A stretch of DNA of 57,541 nucleotides from Pelagadaptatus aseana (GTDB taxonomy: Bacteria > Pseudomonadota > Gammaproteobacteria > Pseudomonadales > Cellvibrionaceae): positions 1 through 57,541 of the forward strand of contig BAABNI010000016.1 of NCBI GenBank assembly GCA_040365065.1. The letters run 5' to 3'. Positions 34,486 to 44,757 of the stretch are shown here, one piece after another (within the stretch, counting starts at the first letter, position 1; each line of letters opens with the position of its first letter). A program made the position numbers and the translations under genes. The notes below the pieces were generated by a model, which was given only the letters and a program-made list of their open reading frames with translations, searched no databases and was not told where the DNA came from.

Positions 34486-35415
34486 TTATCGGTTGGTTCG
34501 GTGGATATAAGCAGCAGGATCTACCGCACGGCCGTGCTTGTAGACTTCAAAGTGAACATGAGGGCCGGTAGAACGACCACTCGATCCCATCAGGGCAACC
34601 ACCTGCCCTTTTTTAACCACGTCACCCACCTTCACCAGATTATCGGTATTGTGTGCGTAACGGGTTGAGAAACCATTACCGTGGTTGATCTCAACCATCT
34701 TGCCATAGCCATGACGCTCACTGGCCCAGGTCACTACGCCGGCGGCAACAGCGACAATGTCCGAGCCCAGCTTGCCGGCAAAGTCGACACCACTGTGCCA
34801 GGCGATTTGACCGTTAAACGGGTCGGTGCGACGACCATAGCGAGAAGACATCCAGCCTTTTTTGATCGGTCGACCAGCCAAGAAAACATCGCGCTGGATT
34901 TTGCGGTTAGCCAGCAACGCCTCAAGGGTTTCTAGCTGCTGCTCACGACTGGCAATCTGATCGGTTAACTGACCGATTACATCGAGAAAATCAGGTGCCT
35001 GATAGGCCTCACCCAAATCGACACTTTCCGGACCACCCACAGCCGGAACCTGACTGAAATCGAACTCACCCTTATCAAGTTTGGCGATAGTGGTCAGACG
35101 CTCACCCAGAGCATCCAAACGCAACAGGCGAGCCTGCAACTCAGCCATGCGCAACGTCAGCGCCGCCAGCTGCTCTTCGGCATCACGCTTGGTGGTTTTA
35201 ATTTGGGATTCTTGCTCAGCCAGCGCCTCGTTCCACACCTTGGTGGAGTCACTGGTGAAGATATCGGAGCCATCGCCTCTGGCCAACTCGGTACCAATCC
35301 AGGCACCCACAATCGGCAACCCCAGTAAACAGGCAGATACGACGGCACGAGTCCATCCCCCAAAGGAGAGACTGCGGGTGCGGCCGTGGCGTTTACTGAC
35401 GATGATGACTTTCAT
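34486..35415 (-). CDS. M23 (LytM) peptidase with N-terminal membrane anchor
   Basis: Protein of 309 residues. One membrane helix (about 22-45) is followed by coiled-coil segments (about 60-108 and 145-175) and a LytM domain (about 185-300). The zinc ligands are all present, HSGVD (H207, D211) and HVHF (H286, H288), so it should be an active peptidoglycan endopeptidase rather than an EnvC/NlpD-like activator. It lies between lpxC and secA, as in Pseudomonas. The dciA (DUF721) gene that often lies here in relatives is absent. The 106 bp before secA show no clear signal. Confidence 0.92.
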   Translation of the reverse strand: MKVIIVSKRHGRTRSLSFGGWTRAVVSACLLGLPIVGAWIGTELARGDGSDIFTSDSTKVWNEALAEQESQIKTTKRDAEEQLAALTLRMAELQARLLRLDALGERLTTIAKLDKGEFDFSQVPAVGGPESVDLGEAYQAPDFLDVIGQLTDQIASREQQLETLEALLANRKIQRDVFLAGRPIKKGWMSSRYGRRTDPFNGQIAWHSGVDFAGKLGSDIVAVAAGVVTWASERHGYGKMVEINHGNGFSTRYAHNTDNLVKVGDVVKKGQVVALMGSSGRSTGPHVHFEVYKHGRAVDPAAYIHRTNR

Positions 35416-35535
35416 TATGTTTTTTTCTCGGCTGACTCAACCGTGCCTTTTTCTACAATATGACATAGAAAACAAGGAATTACCAATCCCTATTCAGACA
35501 CTGGTTGAGCTTATCGCAGCAACTCCGATCAGTTG

Positions 35536-36450
35536 TTAGCCGACAGCCAGAATTGGCTTAATGTAAGAAATAGGCGCTTCAGCCTCATCTTCAAAGGTCA
35601 CCATTTCCCAGGCATCTTCCTGGGCAATCAACTGGCGCAGCGACATATTATTCAGCGCATGACCGGACTTGTGAGCCTTGAACTCACCAATCAGGCTATT
35701 ACCCAGCAGATACAGATCACCAATGGCATCGAGAATCTTGTGCTTAACGAATTCGTCTTCGTAGCGCAGGCCGTCTTCGTTGAGAATGCGGTACTCATCC
35801 ACCACGATGGCATTGTCGACACTGCCACCCTTGGCCAAACCCTTGGAGCGCAGGTATTCAATTTCGTGCATAAAGCCGAAAGTGCGGGCCCGACTGACCT
35901 CTTTAACGAAAGAAGTACTGGAAAAGTCTACCGCGGCATCCAGCGTGCGCCCCTGGAAAACCGGATGATCAAAATCAATCGAAAACGATACTTTAAAGCC
36001 TTCAAACGGCAAGAAGCTGGCTTTTTTATCACCATCTTCAACAACCACAGGGCGCTTGATACGGATAAATTTCTTCGGCGCGTCCTGCTCTTCGATACCT
36101 GCAGACTGGATCAGGAACACAAACGGACCAGCACTGCCGTCCATAATGGGTACTTCTGCAGCACTCAGCTCGACAATGGCATTATCAATGCCCATGCCTG
36201 CCATGGCCGACAGCAAATGCTCTACGGTTGAAACCCGGACATCGCCTTTCACCAGCGAAGTCGACAGAGTGGTATCACCCACATTCTCGGCCGTAGCTTT
36301 AATTTCAACAACAGGATCCAGATCCACACGGCGAAAAACGATACCGGTATCAGCGGGGGCCGGCAGCAGGGTCAAATAAACCTTATCACCGGTATGCAGG
36401 CCAACGCCTGTGGCGCGAATGGCATTTTTAAGGGTGCGCTGTTTGATCAT
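35536..36450 (-). CDS. lpxC: UDP-3-O-acyl-N-acetylglucosamine deacetylase
   Basis: Zinc deacetylase of 304 residues for the committed step of lipid A synthesis. Zinc ligands: H78 in STVEHLLSAM, and the HKILDAIGD motif (about H238/D242). The C-terminal GHALNN carries the catalytic His. It begins MIKQRTLKNAIRATGVGLHTG, fully typical. The 229-bp gap to ftsZ contains a possible -10 TATCAT (complement of 36492-36497) with a poor -35, so lpxC may have its own promoter, as in E. coli. Confidence 0.98.
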   Translation of the reverse strand: MIKQRTLKNAIRATGVGLHTGDKVYLTLLPAPADTGIVFRRVDLDPVVEIKATAENVGDTTLSTSLVKGDVRVSTVEHLLSAMAGMGIDNAIVELSAAEVPIMDGSAGPFVFLIQSAGIEEQDAPKKFIRIKRPVVVEDGDKKASFLPFEGFKVSFSIDFDHPVFQGRTLDAAVDFSSTSFVKEVSRARTFGFMHEIEYLRSKGLAKGGSVDNAIVVDEYRILNEDGLRYEDEFVKHKILDAIGDLYLLGNSLIGEFKAHKSGHALNNMSLRQLIAQEDAWEMVTFEDEAEAPISYIKPILAVG

Positions 36451-36679
36451 AAATCTGTCTCAATCAAAAAACTGTGAAAAAAAGATGCGGCATGATAGCA
36501 AAATAACCCGCCCAGCACCATCCTCACGGGGCCTGGAGCGGCATCCGTGCTCAAGAGGGTATTAGAGAAGACTCCAAAACCACCGTAAGGTTCGACTCGG
36601 TTCTGCGACCTTCATCACAGAAATGATCTCACTCAGACAGGCTTTGCAATCCTCCGCATCCAGTTTTTAACGGCTTCGA

Positions 36680-37840
36680 TCAATCCGCCTGACGACGCAG
36701 GAAGGCGGGAATATCCAGATATTCCATATCTTCCTTACCTTCAGTCATTGGCTTCTGGGCAACCGCCGCAGATCCCTGACGCATAACCGTGGGACGATCC
36801 AGTGCCGCGTAATCCGGTTTACCGGTAGTACGGGAGGTATTATCGACCACCACTTTGGTTTCCAGTGGCTCACGCGCCGCCGCAACACCACCCAGACCAG
36901 TCGCTACCACAGTAACGCGCAACTCGTCGCTCATTTCAGGATCAATTACGGTACCCACCACCACAGTGGCATCGGCTGAGGCAAATTCTTCCACGGTATC
37001 ACCAACCTCAGAGAATTCACCCAGAGACAGATCCAGACCAGCGGTAATATTAACCAGAATGCCGCGAGCACCTTCGAGATTAACGTCTTCCAGCAGCGGG
37101 CTGCGAATGGCGGCCTCGGCGGCTTCACGAGCACGATCTTCGCCCGTAGCACTGCCGGTACCCATCATCGCCATACCCATCTCGGACATCACCGTTTTCA
37201 CGTCTGCGAAATCGACGTTGATCATGCCCGGACGGATAATCAGGTCGGCAATCCCCTGCACCGCACCCAACAGAACATCATTGGCAGCCTTGAAGGCATC
37301 CAGCAACGAAGTCGCCTTACCCAGCACGGCCAGCAATTTTTCGTTTGGCACGATAATCAGTGAATCAACATTTTCCTCGAGTGCTTTAATGCCCGCCTCG
37401 GCGATGGCCATACGCTTCTTGCCCTCAAACGGGAAAGGCTTGGTCACCACCGCCACAGTCAGAATACCCAACTCTTTGGCCACTTCTGCCACAACAGGGG
37501 CCGCACCGGTACCGGTACCACCGCCCATACCGGCAGTAATAAAGACCATATCGGCACCCTGCAGGACTTCGGCGATGCGATCGCGATCTTCCATGGCAGC
37601 CTGACGCCCGACTTCCGGATTGGCACCCGCGCCCAGCCCCTTGGTCATATTGCTACCCAACTGCAAAACCGTGCGGGTATCAATATCTTTCAATGCCTGG
37701 GCATCGGTATTGGCGCACACAAACTCTACGCCCTCGATGTGATTGGCAATCATGTGCTTAACGGCGTTACCGCCACCACCACCGACGCCCACCACTTTAA
37801 TTTCCGCGTTTTGCGGTACGTTATCAACGAGTTCAAACAT
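36680..37840 (-). CDS. ftsZ: Cell division GTPase FtsZ
   Basis: Tubulin homologue of 386 residues that forms the Z ring. The tubulin signature GGGTGTG is at 106-112; the T7 loop region reads NVDFADVKTVMSEMG. The C-terminal conserved peptide EYLDIPAFLRRQAD binds FtsA/ZipA. Shine-Dalgarno AGAGGGGAA precedes the ATG. ftsA ends 47 bp upstream. Confidence 0.98.
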   Translation of the reverse strand: MFELVDNVPQNAEIKVVGVGGGGGNAVKHMIANHIEGVEFVCANTDAQALKDIDTRTVLQLGSNMTKGLGAGANPEVGRQAAMEDRDRIAEVLQGADMVFITAGMGGGTGTGAAPVVAEVAKELGILTVAVVTKPFPFEGKKRMAIAEAGIKALEENVDSLIIVPNEKLLAVLGKATSLLDAFKAANDVLLGAVQGIADLIIRPGMINVDFADVKTVMSEMGMAMMGTGSATGEDRAREAAEAAIRSPLLEDVNLEGARGILVNITAGLDLSLGEFSEVGDTVEEFASADATVVVGTVIDPEMSDELRVTVVATGLGGVAAAREPLETKVVVDNTSRTTGKPDYAALDRPTVMRQGSAAVAQKPMTEGKEDMEYLDIPAFLRRQAD

Positions 37841-37887
37841 GGTTTTCCCCTCTCTTTCTTCCCCTAAGAAATTGCAAAAAATTGTTA

Positions 37888-39132
37888 TTAAAAGCTTTCC
37901 TGGAACCAGGCCTTAGCCCGTCCCCAGAAGGATTCTTCTGTTGGCGCCTTGACCGACTTCTTGGTCACTACCGCCCCGTCATAACTCTGCTGCTTGGCGT
38001 AATGCAGCAGCCCCACACCGGTCGAATAAATGGGATTGTTGACAATATCCGTCAGACCACTGACATTCTGTGGCGCCCCCAAGCGCACTGGCATATGGAA
38101 AATTTCTTCCGCCAGCTCAACCACACCTTCCATCTTGGCGGTACCACCGGTCAGCACAATGCCTGCGGCAATCAAGTCTTCAAAACCACTGCGACGCAAC
38201 TCGGCCTGCACCAGAGTAAACAGCTCGTCGTAACGTGGCTCGACCACCTCGGCCAACGCCTGACGAGACAGATCGCGCGGCGCCCGATCACCCACGCTGG
38301 GCACTTTAATGGTTTCGTTTTCACCCGCGAGCTTAGCCAGCGCACAGGCGTATTTGATTTTGATTTCTTCCGCGTGTGGCGTTGGCGTACGCAATGCCAT
38401 GGCAATGTCATTGGTTACCTGATCACCGGCAATCGGAATAACGCCAGTATGGCGAATCGAGCCCTCGGTAAAGATGGCGATATCCGTTGTGCCGCCACCG
38501 ATATCCACCATGCACACACCCAGCTCTTTTTCGTCATCGGTCAGTACGGAATAACTGGAAGCCAACTGCTCCAGAATAATTTCTTCCACTTCCAAACCGC
38601 AGCGCTTGATGCACTTCTCAATGTTCTGCGCGGCATTAACCGCGCAGGTGACCAGGTGTACCTTGGCCTCCAGTCGCACACCGGACATACCCAACGGCTC
38701 TTTTACGCCTTCCTGTTCATCGATCAGGTATTCCTGCGGCAGGATGTGCAGGATTTTTTGATCTGCGGGAATGGCCATGGCCTGAGCCGCATCAATGACT
38801 CGCTCAACATCCTCTTCAAAGACTTCTCGGTCCTTGACTGCGACGATGCCATGGGAATTGAGACTGCGAATATGACTGCCCGCAATACCGGCATAGACCG
38901 AGTGAATCTGACAACCCGCCATCAGCTCCGCCTCTTCGATCGCCCGCTGAATGGATTGCACCGTGGATTCAATATTTACCACCACGCCTTTCTTCAACCC
39001 GGTAGAACGATGCGAACCGATACCGACAATCTCCAACTCACCTTCCGCTGAAACTTCCCCGACAATGGCGACCACTTTGGATGTGCCAATATCCAAACCA
39101 ACGATCATTCTGTTTTCATGTACCTGCGCCAT
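37888..39132 (-). CDS. ftsA: Cell division protein FtsA
   Basis: Actin-like ATPase of 414 residues that tethers FtsZ to the membrane. VGLDIGTSKVVAIVGE (phosphate 1) and MVDIGGGTTDIAIF (phosphate 2) are visible. The C-terminal amphipathic membrane-targeting helix FWGRAKAWFQESF is intact. It follows ftsQ by 31 bp. Confidence 0.98.
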   Translation of the reverse strand: MAQVHENRMIVGLDIGTSKVVAIVGEVSAEGELEIVGIGSHRSTGLKKGVVVNIESTVQSIQRAIEEAELMAGCQIHSVYAGIAGSHIRSLNSHGIVAVKDREVFEEDVERVIDAAQAMAIPADQKILHILPQEYLIDEQEGVKEPLGMSGVRLEAKVHLVTCAVNAAQNIEKCIKRCGLEVEEIILEQLASSYSVLTDDEKELGVCMVDIGGGTTDIAIFTEGSIRHTGVIPIAGDQVTNDIAMALRTPTPHAEEIKIKYACALAKLAGENETIKVPSVGDRAPRDLSRQALAEVVEPRYDELFTLVQAELRRSGFEDLIAAGIVLTGGTAKMEGVVELAEEIFHMPVRLGAPQNVSGLTDIVNNPIYSTGVGLLHYAKQQSYDGAVVTKKSVKAPTEESFWGRAKAWFQESF

Positions 39133-39163
39133 TATCCTGCCTCTTGAATGGACTGCTCTTTAA

Positions 39164-40036
39164 TCATTTTTTCTTTTTGGTCTCACCGCCCTGCTGACCT
39201 TCCAGCCAGGACACGGCAACACCGGTTTCGTATCTCAGATCGATGGCATCGACTCGCTGCCACTGACCTTTTAATTGTTTCTGATAGACCAGCAAAAAGT
39301 GCTCTACCTTTTCCATCAATCTGTCGCGACCGACGGTGACCACCTTATCGCTCAATGTCATCTTCCAGCTGCCCGTGCTGTCGCAATGCAGCTCCGTCAT
39401 CGTCAAGCCCTGCGCACCAAACACCTGCATCAACGCCTGATAGCGATCCATCACCGCTTCAGCCATTCCCCCTGCACCGGTGAGCTGCGGCAACGCCTGC
39501 AAGGCATTGAGCATGCGATTGTGGCTATCGAGCACAATCACTTCACCGCGGTGATTCAGCACACTGTCCTGATTCCAGCGAGCGATGGGTTTGTGCTCCA
39601 CCACCGTGACCACCAGAGTGCTGGGCCAGCGGCGCTGAACCGCCACCCGATCCACCCAGGGGTTGTGCTTGAGTTCAACCCCAATGGCATCGAGATCAAG
39701 CGCCAGAAAACCCGCGTCAATCGCCGCCGTAATTTCCTGTTCAATCTGCTGACGCGGGACATAGTTAAAATCTCCCTGCACCACCACATTGCTGACCGGT
39801 TTGCCGGTCCAGTAGAGCCAGTATTCGCGACCGAAGTACCCGACCGCTGCAACAACACCGAGCAACAACACCAGCTTGAGCAATCGCAACAGCGCTATAA
39901 AAAACGCCTTGATCGATCCTTTACTCCTCGACTGCTCAACTTCTCGCCGATTGCTGTTTCGGGTGGCCCCCTTGGTACCACCGGTTTTTGCTTTGCCCTT
40001 TACTGCCCCACTGGTTTTGTCTTTTGTCTTTTTCAT
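39164..40036 (-). CDS. ftsQ: Cell division protein FtsQ
   Basis: Protein of 290 residues. A long Lys/Arg/Thr-rich cytoplasmic start (1-45) is followed by one membrane helix (about 48-70, LLRLLKLVLLLGVVAAVGYF), a POTRA domain (about 80-150, VVVQGDFNYVPRQQIEQEI) and the FtsQ beta domain. It connects FtsBL to the early divisome. A Lys-rich tail (GGETKKKK) ends the protein. It starts 20 bp after the ddl stop. Confidence 0.95.
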   Translation of the reverse strand: MKKTKDKTSGAVKGKAKTGGTKGATRNSNRREVEQSRSKGSIKAFFIALLRLLKLVLLLGVVAAVGYFGREYWLYWTGKPVSNVVVQGDFNYVPRQQIEQEITAAIDAGFLALDLDAIGVELKHNPWVDRVAVQRRWPSTLVVTVVEHKPIARWNQDSVLNHRGEVIVLDSHNRMLNALQALPQLTGAGGMAEAVMDRYQALMQVFGAQGLTMTELHCDSTGSWKMTLSDKVVTVGRDRLMEKVEHFLLVYQKQLKGQWQRVDAIDLRYETGVAVSWLEGQQGGETKKKK

Positions 40037-40055
40037 CCGTGCGAAATCTCACGCA

Positions 40056-40976
40056 CTATTGCGCCTGCATCAAAATATTGCAGACCAGCTCTTCAAAGCT
40101 CATACCCTTTTGTTTCGCTGCCATAGGCACCAGACTGTGATCGGTCATACCGGGCACCGTGTTTACCTCCAGCACATAAAAGTTGCCTTGGGCATCGGCC
40201 ATAAAATCAGCCCTGCCCCAGCCGGAACAACCCAGCGCCTGAAACGCCCGCAACGCCAACTTCTGTAACTCCGCCTCCTTTTCTGCCGGCAAGCCGCAGG
40301 GGCAGATGTAGCGGGTATCATTGGCGATGTACTTGGCGTTGTAATCATAAAACTCGTGATCCGTCTCCAGACGAATGGCCGGCAGCGCCTCGCCATTCAA
40401 GACCGCGACGGTGTACTCCGAGCCGACAATGACCTGCTCGGCAAATACCCGGTCATCGTATTCACGGGCCTTGCGATAAGCCGGCAATAACGCCTCTGCC
40501 GATCCGACCTTGCTCATGCCAATACTGGATCCTTCATGGGCCGGCTTGACCATCAATGCCTCACCCAATTCCGCCACCACCTGAGCCAGGCCCGCTTCAT
40601 CGGTTAAAGGTCGGTACGCCGGTGTCGGAATGCCACTGCCAGCGAAAATCTGCTTGCTGTACCACTTATCCAGCGCCAACGCAGACGCTTCTACGCCACT
40701 GCCGGTGTAGGGAATATTCAAAAATTCCAGCAGCGCCTGCATCCGGCCGTCTTCACCCCCGACGCCGTGCAGGGCAATAAAAGCCCGATCCACTTTTTCC
40801 TGGTGCAGACGATCGACAATGTCATCGCCCACATCAATCAGCACCGCATTCACACCAGCACTCACCAGCGCGTCAAACACGGCTTTGCCACTCTTTAGTG
40901 ACACGTCACGCTCGGCAGACTGCCCTCCGTAGAGAACGGCGACCCGACCAAATTGACTGCTATCGACCTGTGTCAT
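40056..40976 (-). CDS. ddl: D-alanine-D-alanine ligase
   Basis: ATP-grasp enzyme of 306 residues. VAVLYGGQSAERDVSLKSG is the DdlB-type N-terminus; KPAHEGSSIGMSKV and EVNTVPGMTDHSLVP are the ATP- and metal-binding signatures. The ATG at 40976 (MTQVDSSQ) is chosen over a start 57 bp upstream inside murC because it gives the normal family length. It follows murC by 10 bp, as ddlB does in other gammaproteobacteria. Confidence 0.97.
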   Translation of the reverse strand: MTQVDSSQFGRVAVLYGGQSAERDVSLKSGKAVFDALVSAGVNAVLIDVGDDIVDRLHQEKVDRAFIALHGVGGEDGRMQALLEFLNIPYTGSGVEASALALDKWYSKQIFAGSGIPTPAYRPLTDEAGLAQVVAELGEALMVKPAHEGSSIGMSKVGSAEALLPAYRKAREYDDRVFAEQVIVGSEYTVAVLNGEALPAIRLETDHEFYDYNAKYIANDTRYICPCGLPAEKEAELQKLALRAFQALGCSGWGRADFMADAQGNFYVLEVNTVPGMTDHSLVPMAAKQKGMSFEELVCNILMQAQ

Positions 40977-40986
40977 CGCTAAGCCC

Positions 40987-42417
40987 TTACTGCAACTTTC
41001 TCTGTGCCAATTGCTGACACAGAGCACCGACACTGCCGGCCCCCTGGGTCAGAACTATGTCGCCGGGCTGTACCAGCTTGGCAACCACTTCAGGTACTGC
41101 GTCTACGGTTTCTACAAACACGGGGTCCACGCCTCCGCGGCTGCGAATGCTGCGACACAAGTGCCGGCCATCGGCACCGGGTACCGGCTCCTCTCCGGCG
41201 CTGTAGACCTCAAGCAACACCAGAGCATCCACCTGGGACAGAATTTCTACAAAATCTTCATACAGATCCCGCGTCCGCGAATAGCGGTGCGGCTGGAAAA
41301 CCATCAACAAGCGGCGCTCCGGCCAGCCCTGACGAATAGCGGAAACGGTTGCCTGCAATTCCCGGGGATGATGCCCATAGTCATCCACCAACATGGCTTC
41401 ACCCTTGGTGGCTTCACCAACCTCATAGTTGCCATACACCTGAAAGCGTCGACCAACTCCCTGAAACCCTTCCAGACCAGACTTGATCGCCGCATCGGAA
41501 ACGCCCTCATCGGTGGCCACAGCGATAGCCGCCAATGCATTGAGAATATTGTGCTGACCGGGCATGCCCAGGGTAATACTCAGGGGCGCGTGGCCATCGG
41601 GGCGGAATACTTTAAATGTCGAAGACGATCCGGTTTGAGCCACTTCCACTGCGCGATAATCGTTGTGCCCTGCAAAACCGTACGTCACTGTCGGACGGGC
41701 AATATCCGGAATAATTTCTCGGACCACCGGATCATCGCCGCACACTACAGCCAATCCGTAAAAAGGCAGATTGTGCAGAAACTCGATAAACGTCTTCTTC
41801 ACATTGGCAAAATCGCCGTCATAGGTATCCATATGATCGGCATCGATATTGGTGACGATCGACACCATGGGCTGCAGATGCAAAAACGAGGCATCACTTT
41901 CATCGGCCTCAGCCACCAGATAGCGACTGGCACCCAATTGGGCGTTACTGCCTGCACTATTCAGCAAGCCTCCGATGACGAATGTTGGATCCAGATCGCC
42001 AGCCGCCAGCACCGAAGCCAACAGGCTGGTGGTGGTGGTTTTGCCATGAGTACCGGCCACGGCGATACCGTGACGATAGCGCATCAATTCACCCAGCATT
42101 TCGGCACGACGCACAATCGGGATACGACGCTCACGGGCGGCAATCATTTCCGGGTTGCTCTCATCCACGGCCGAAGAATTAACCACCACATCAACACCCT
42201 TGATGTTACTGGCGCTGTGACCAATAAAAATTTGTGCACCCTTGGCCTGCAGGCGCTGGGTTACCGCTGAAACATTCAGGTCTGAGCCGGAAATGCCATA
42301 ACCCTGATTAAGCAGAACCTCAGCAATACCACTCATACCGGCACCACCGATGCCGATAAAGTGGATCTTTTTAATCCGGCGCATTTCCGGAATTTGAATA
42401 ATATTTTGGTTAGCCAT
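40987..42417 (-). CDS. murC: UDP-N-acetylmuramate-L-alanine ligase
   Basis: Mur ligase of 476 residues adding L-Ala to UDP-MurNAc. The NAD-like N-terminal motif is HFIGIGGAGMSGIAEVL; the ATP P-loop is GTHGKTTTT (122-130); EADESDASFL is the metal-binding stretch. The start at 42417 (MANQNIIQIP) overlaps murG by 8 bp; an upstream in-frame start would extend far into murG and is rejected. murB, which follows murC in some clusters, is absent. Confidence 0.98.
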   Translation of the reverse strand: MANQNIIQIPEMRRIKKIHFIGIGGAGMSGIAEVLLNQGYGISGSDLNVSAVTQRLQAKGAQIFIGHSASNIKGVDVVVNSSAVDESNPEMIAARERRIPIVRRAEMLGELMRYRHGIAVAGTHGKTTTTSLLASVLAAGDLDPTFVIGGLLNSAGSNAQLGASRYLVAEADESDASFLHLQPMVSIVTNIDADHMDTYDGDFANVKKTFIEFLHNLPFYGLAVVCGDDPVVREIIPDIARPTVTYGFAGHNDYRAVEVAQTGSSSTFKVFRPDGHAPLSITLGMPGQHNILNALAAIAVATDEGVSDAAIKSGLEGFQGVGRRFQVYGNYEVGEATKGEAMLVDDYGHHPRELQATVSAIRQGWPERRLLMVFQPHRYSRTRDLYEDFVEILSQVDALVLLEVYSAGEEPVPGADGRHLCRSIRSRGGVDPVFVETVDAVPEVVAKLVQPGDIVLTQGAGSVGALCQQLAQRKLQ

Positions 42418-43504
42418 GGGCTTTCTCTCTGTAGGCTTGCTGACAATACCCGGCCACTTCATGGGCCGCCTGCGGCATTGCCAACTGCTTGGCATTAGCG
42501 GCCATCTGGGCGGCCTTTTCTGTTCCTGCCAATTCAATCGTTTCTTTCAGTTTTGCTGCTGTCAGTTGTTCCTGCCGGCACATCAGCGCGGCATCATTGT
42601 TCACCAACCACTCGGCGTTTTTGGCCTGATGATCGTCAATGGCGTAAGGGTATGGCACCAACATGGCGGCACGACCGGCCATGGTTAATTCCGACACGGT
42701 CAAAGCCCCGGCCCGACAAATCACCAGATCGGCCCACTCATAGGCCTTGGCCATATCCTCGATAAATGGCCGAACATTGGCCTCCACTCCTGACTCGGCG
42801 TAACTCTGCTGCGCTTCATCAATCAAGCGCGTGCCGCACTGGTGTAAAATTTCCGGCCTCTGCTCAACCGCCATCAGGGCGATGGCCTGTGGTACCAACT
42901 GATTTAACGCCCGGGCGCCGAGACTGCCACCGAGCACCAACAACCGTGCCGGCCGTTCTGCCTGTGGGGTTGCAAGGGCTGCTACCGAGCCGATTTCACT
43001 GCGCACCGGATTGCCCACATGCACCGCATTGGGCAAACTGCCGGGAAACGCCTCCAGACAGAAGCGGGCCACTCTGGCCAACCAGCGATTGGTGGTACCC
43101 GCCACGGCATTCTGTTCGTGAATCACCACAGGAATGCCCAAGGTTTTGGCGGCTACCCCACCGGGCCCGGAGGCAAAACCTCCCAATCCGAGCACCACAT
43201 TGGCGCCTTCGCGCCGCAAAACTTTTCTTGCCTGCATCACGGCCGACAGCAATTTGAAAGGCGCCTTCAGCAACGCCATCAGGCCTCGCCCGCGCACGCC
43301 CTCGATGGTCAGGCAGTTGAGCTCAATGCCCGCCTTGGGCACCAGATCCGCCTCGATGCCACGGGCGGTGCCGAGCCAGCAAACCTCAGCGCCGCCTTGA
43401 CGCAACTGCTCAGCGACGCTTAGCGCCGGAAATACATGGCCCCCGGTACCGCCGGCCATCACCACCGCCTTCATCCCCTGATAAGGCATTGCCTGCGACG
43501 TCAT
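42410..43504 (-). CDS. murG: Lipid II synthase MurG (GlcNAc transferase)
   Basis: GT-B glycosyltransferase of 364 residues that converts lipid I to lipid II at the inner membrane. G-loop 1 MAGGTGGHVFPALSVAE and G-loop 2 LGGSLGARALNQLVPQA are clear; ICRAGALTVSELTMAGRAAM binds UDP-GlcNAc. The start overlaps the ftsW stop by 4 bp. Confidence 0.98.
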   Translation of the reverse strand: MTSQAMPYQGMKAVVMAGGTGGHVFPALSVAEQLRQGGAEVCWLGTARGIEADLVPKAGIELNCLTIEGVRGRGLMALLKAPFKLLSAVMQARKVLRREGANVVLGLGGFASGPGGVAAKTLGIPVVIHEQNAVAGTTNRWLARVARFCLEAFPGSLPNAVHVGNPVRSEIGSVAALATPQAERPARLLVLGGSLGARALNQLVPQAIALMAVEQRPEILHQCGTRLIDEAQQSYAESGVEANVRPFIEDMAKAYEWADLVICRAGALTVSELTMAGRAAMLVPYPYAIDDHQAKNAEWLVNNDAALMCRQEQLTAAKLKETIELAGTEKAAQMAANAKQLAMPQAAHEVAGYCQQAYREKAHG

Positions 43505-44757
43505 GCGGCCACCTCCAGAGTCGGGATGCCATCGTTGGTCTCAGCCTGCGCCACCGCCGGCTGCTTAGCCTTGGCGTTTTTAACTGAACGCCCCCGCGGT
43601 GACGCCGGAGCCTGTTTCATTTCCCAATCCAGACGCAGCACCAGCGCCATCAAAGTACAGGAGACCAGCAAACTACTGCCGCCATAGCTGATAAAGGGCA
43701 TAGTCAGCCCCTTGGTAGGTAACAGCCCCGAGGCGACGCCGACATTGATAAACGCCTGCCCGGCAAACATCACCACCACAGCAAACGCCACCAACCCTGA
43801 AAACAACCGGTCCGATGCAAATGCATTGCGTGCAATACCGAGCACCCGGCCCACCAGTGCTGCAAAAATCAGCAACAGGCACAGCACACCGATCAACCCC
43901 GTTTCCTCGGCAATGATGGCCACAATAAAATCGGTGTGGGCCTCTGGCAGGTAAAACAGTTTTTGCACGCTGTTGCCCAGACCAAGGCCAAACCATTCAC
44001 CACGACCAAAGGCAATCAACGACTGGGTTAACTGATAGCCGCTGTTGAACTGATCGGCCCAGGGATCCAGAAAGGTAATCAATCGCTGCATCCGGTAAGG
44101 CGACAACACCGCCATCAGAGCCAAGCCAGCAAGGGCCAGCAACACCAGAGTCACAAACTTGACCAGCTTGACACCCGCCATAAACAACATGGCCATCACC
44201 GTACCGGCCAGCACCACCGAACTGCCGAAGTCCGGCTCCAGCAGCAACAGCAAAATCACCACGGACAGCACCATCAACGGCTTAACCAGCCCCTTCCAGC
44301 TGGCGGTAATCTCCTGCTGACGGCGGGATAACAGACTGGCAAAAAATACGATCATGCAAAATTTCGCCACTTCCGAGGCCTGCAGATTCATGACCCCCAA
44401 GCGCAACCAGCGGCGGCTGCCATTAACCTCTTTGCCGAGGCCGGGAATCAGCACCAGCAGCAACAATCCCAAGGTGACAATCAACAGCAATCCGCCATAG
44501 CGCTCCCAGAACGAAACCGGTATTGCTGCCACCACCAGTCCGGCCAACAGCCCCATTGACAGGTACAACAGGTAGCGCTTGGTAAAGAACCAGGTATCAC
44601 CGTAAACGGTTCCCGCATGCGAGACGGAAGCCGAGGTAACCGCCACCAGACCTATGGACATTAACGCCAGCACCAGCGTAACCAGAGTCCAATCAATGGC
44701 TTCAAACCAGGCTTGTTGTCCCATCATGGGCACCGGCGGTATGGCAGAAATCTTCAT
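43501..44757 (-). CDS. ftsW: Septal peptidoglycan polymerase FtsW
   Basis: SEDS-family protein of 418 residues with about ten membrane helices, working with FtsI at the septum. The signature region includes LIAFGRGEWFGLGLGNSVQK and the C-terminal GLTMPFISYGGSS. A short basic cytoplasmic tail follows (SPRGRSVKNAKAKQ). Start and stop overlap murD and murG by 4 bp each. Confidence 0.97.
   Translation of the reverse strand: MKISAIPPVPMMGQQAWFEAIDWTLVTLVLALMSIGLVAVTSASVSHAGTVYGDTWFFTKRYLLYLSMGLLAGLVVAAIPVSFWERYGGLLLIVTLGLLLLVLIPGLGKEVNGSRRWLRLGVMNLQASEVAKFCMIVFFASLLSRRQQEITASWKGLVKPLMVLSVVILLLLLEPDFGSSVVLAGTVMAMLFMAGVKLVKFVTLVLLALAGLALMAVLSPYRMQRLITFLDPWADQFNSGYQLTQSLIAFGRGEWFGLGLGNSVQKLFYLPEAHTDFIVAIIAEETGLIGVLCLLLIFAALVGRVLGIARNAFASDRLFSGLVAFAVVVMFAGQAFINVGVASGLLPTKGLTMPFISYGGSSLLVSCTLMALVLRLDWEMKQAPASPRGRSVKNAKAKQPAVAQAETNDGIPTLEVAA

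Noticed and set aside
37882..39051. Plus-strand open frame of about 390 codons opposite ftsA
   Set aside because: Shadow of ftsA; no recognisable domain and no ribosome-binding site.
41011..42270. Plus-strand open frame of about 420 codons opposite murC
   Set aside because: Shadow of murC, biased by the codon use of the real gene.
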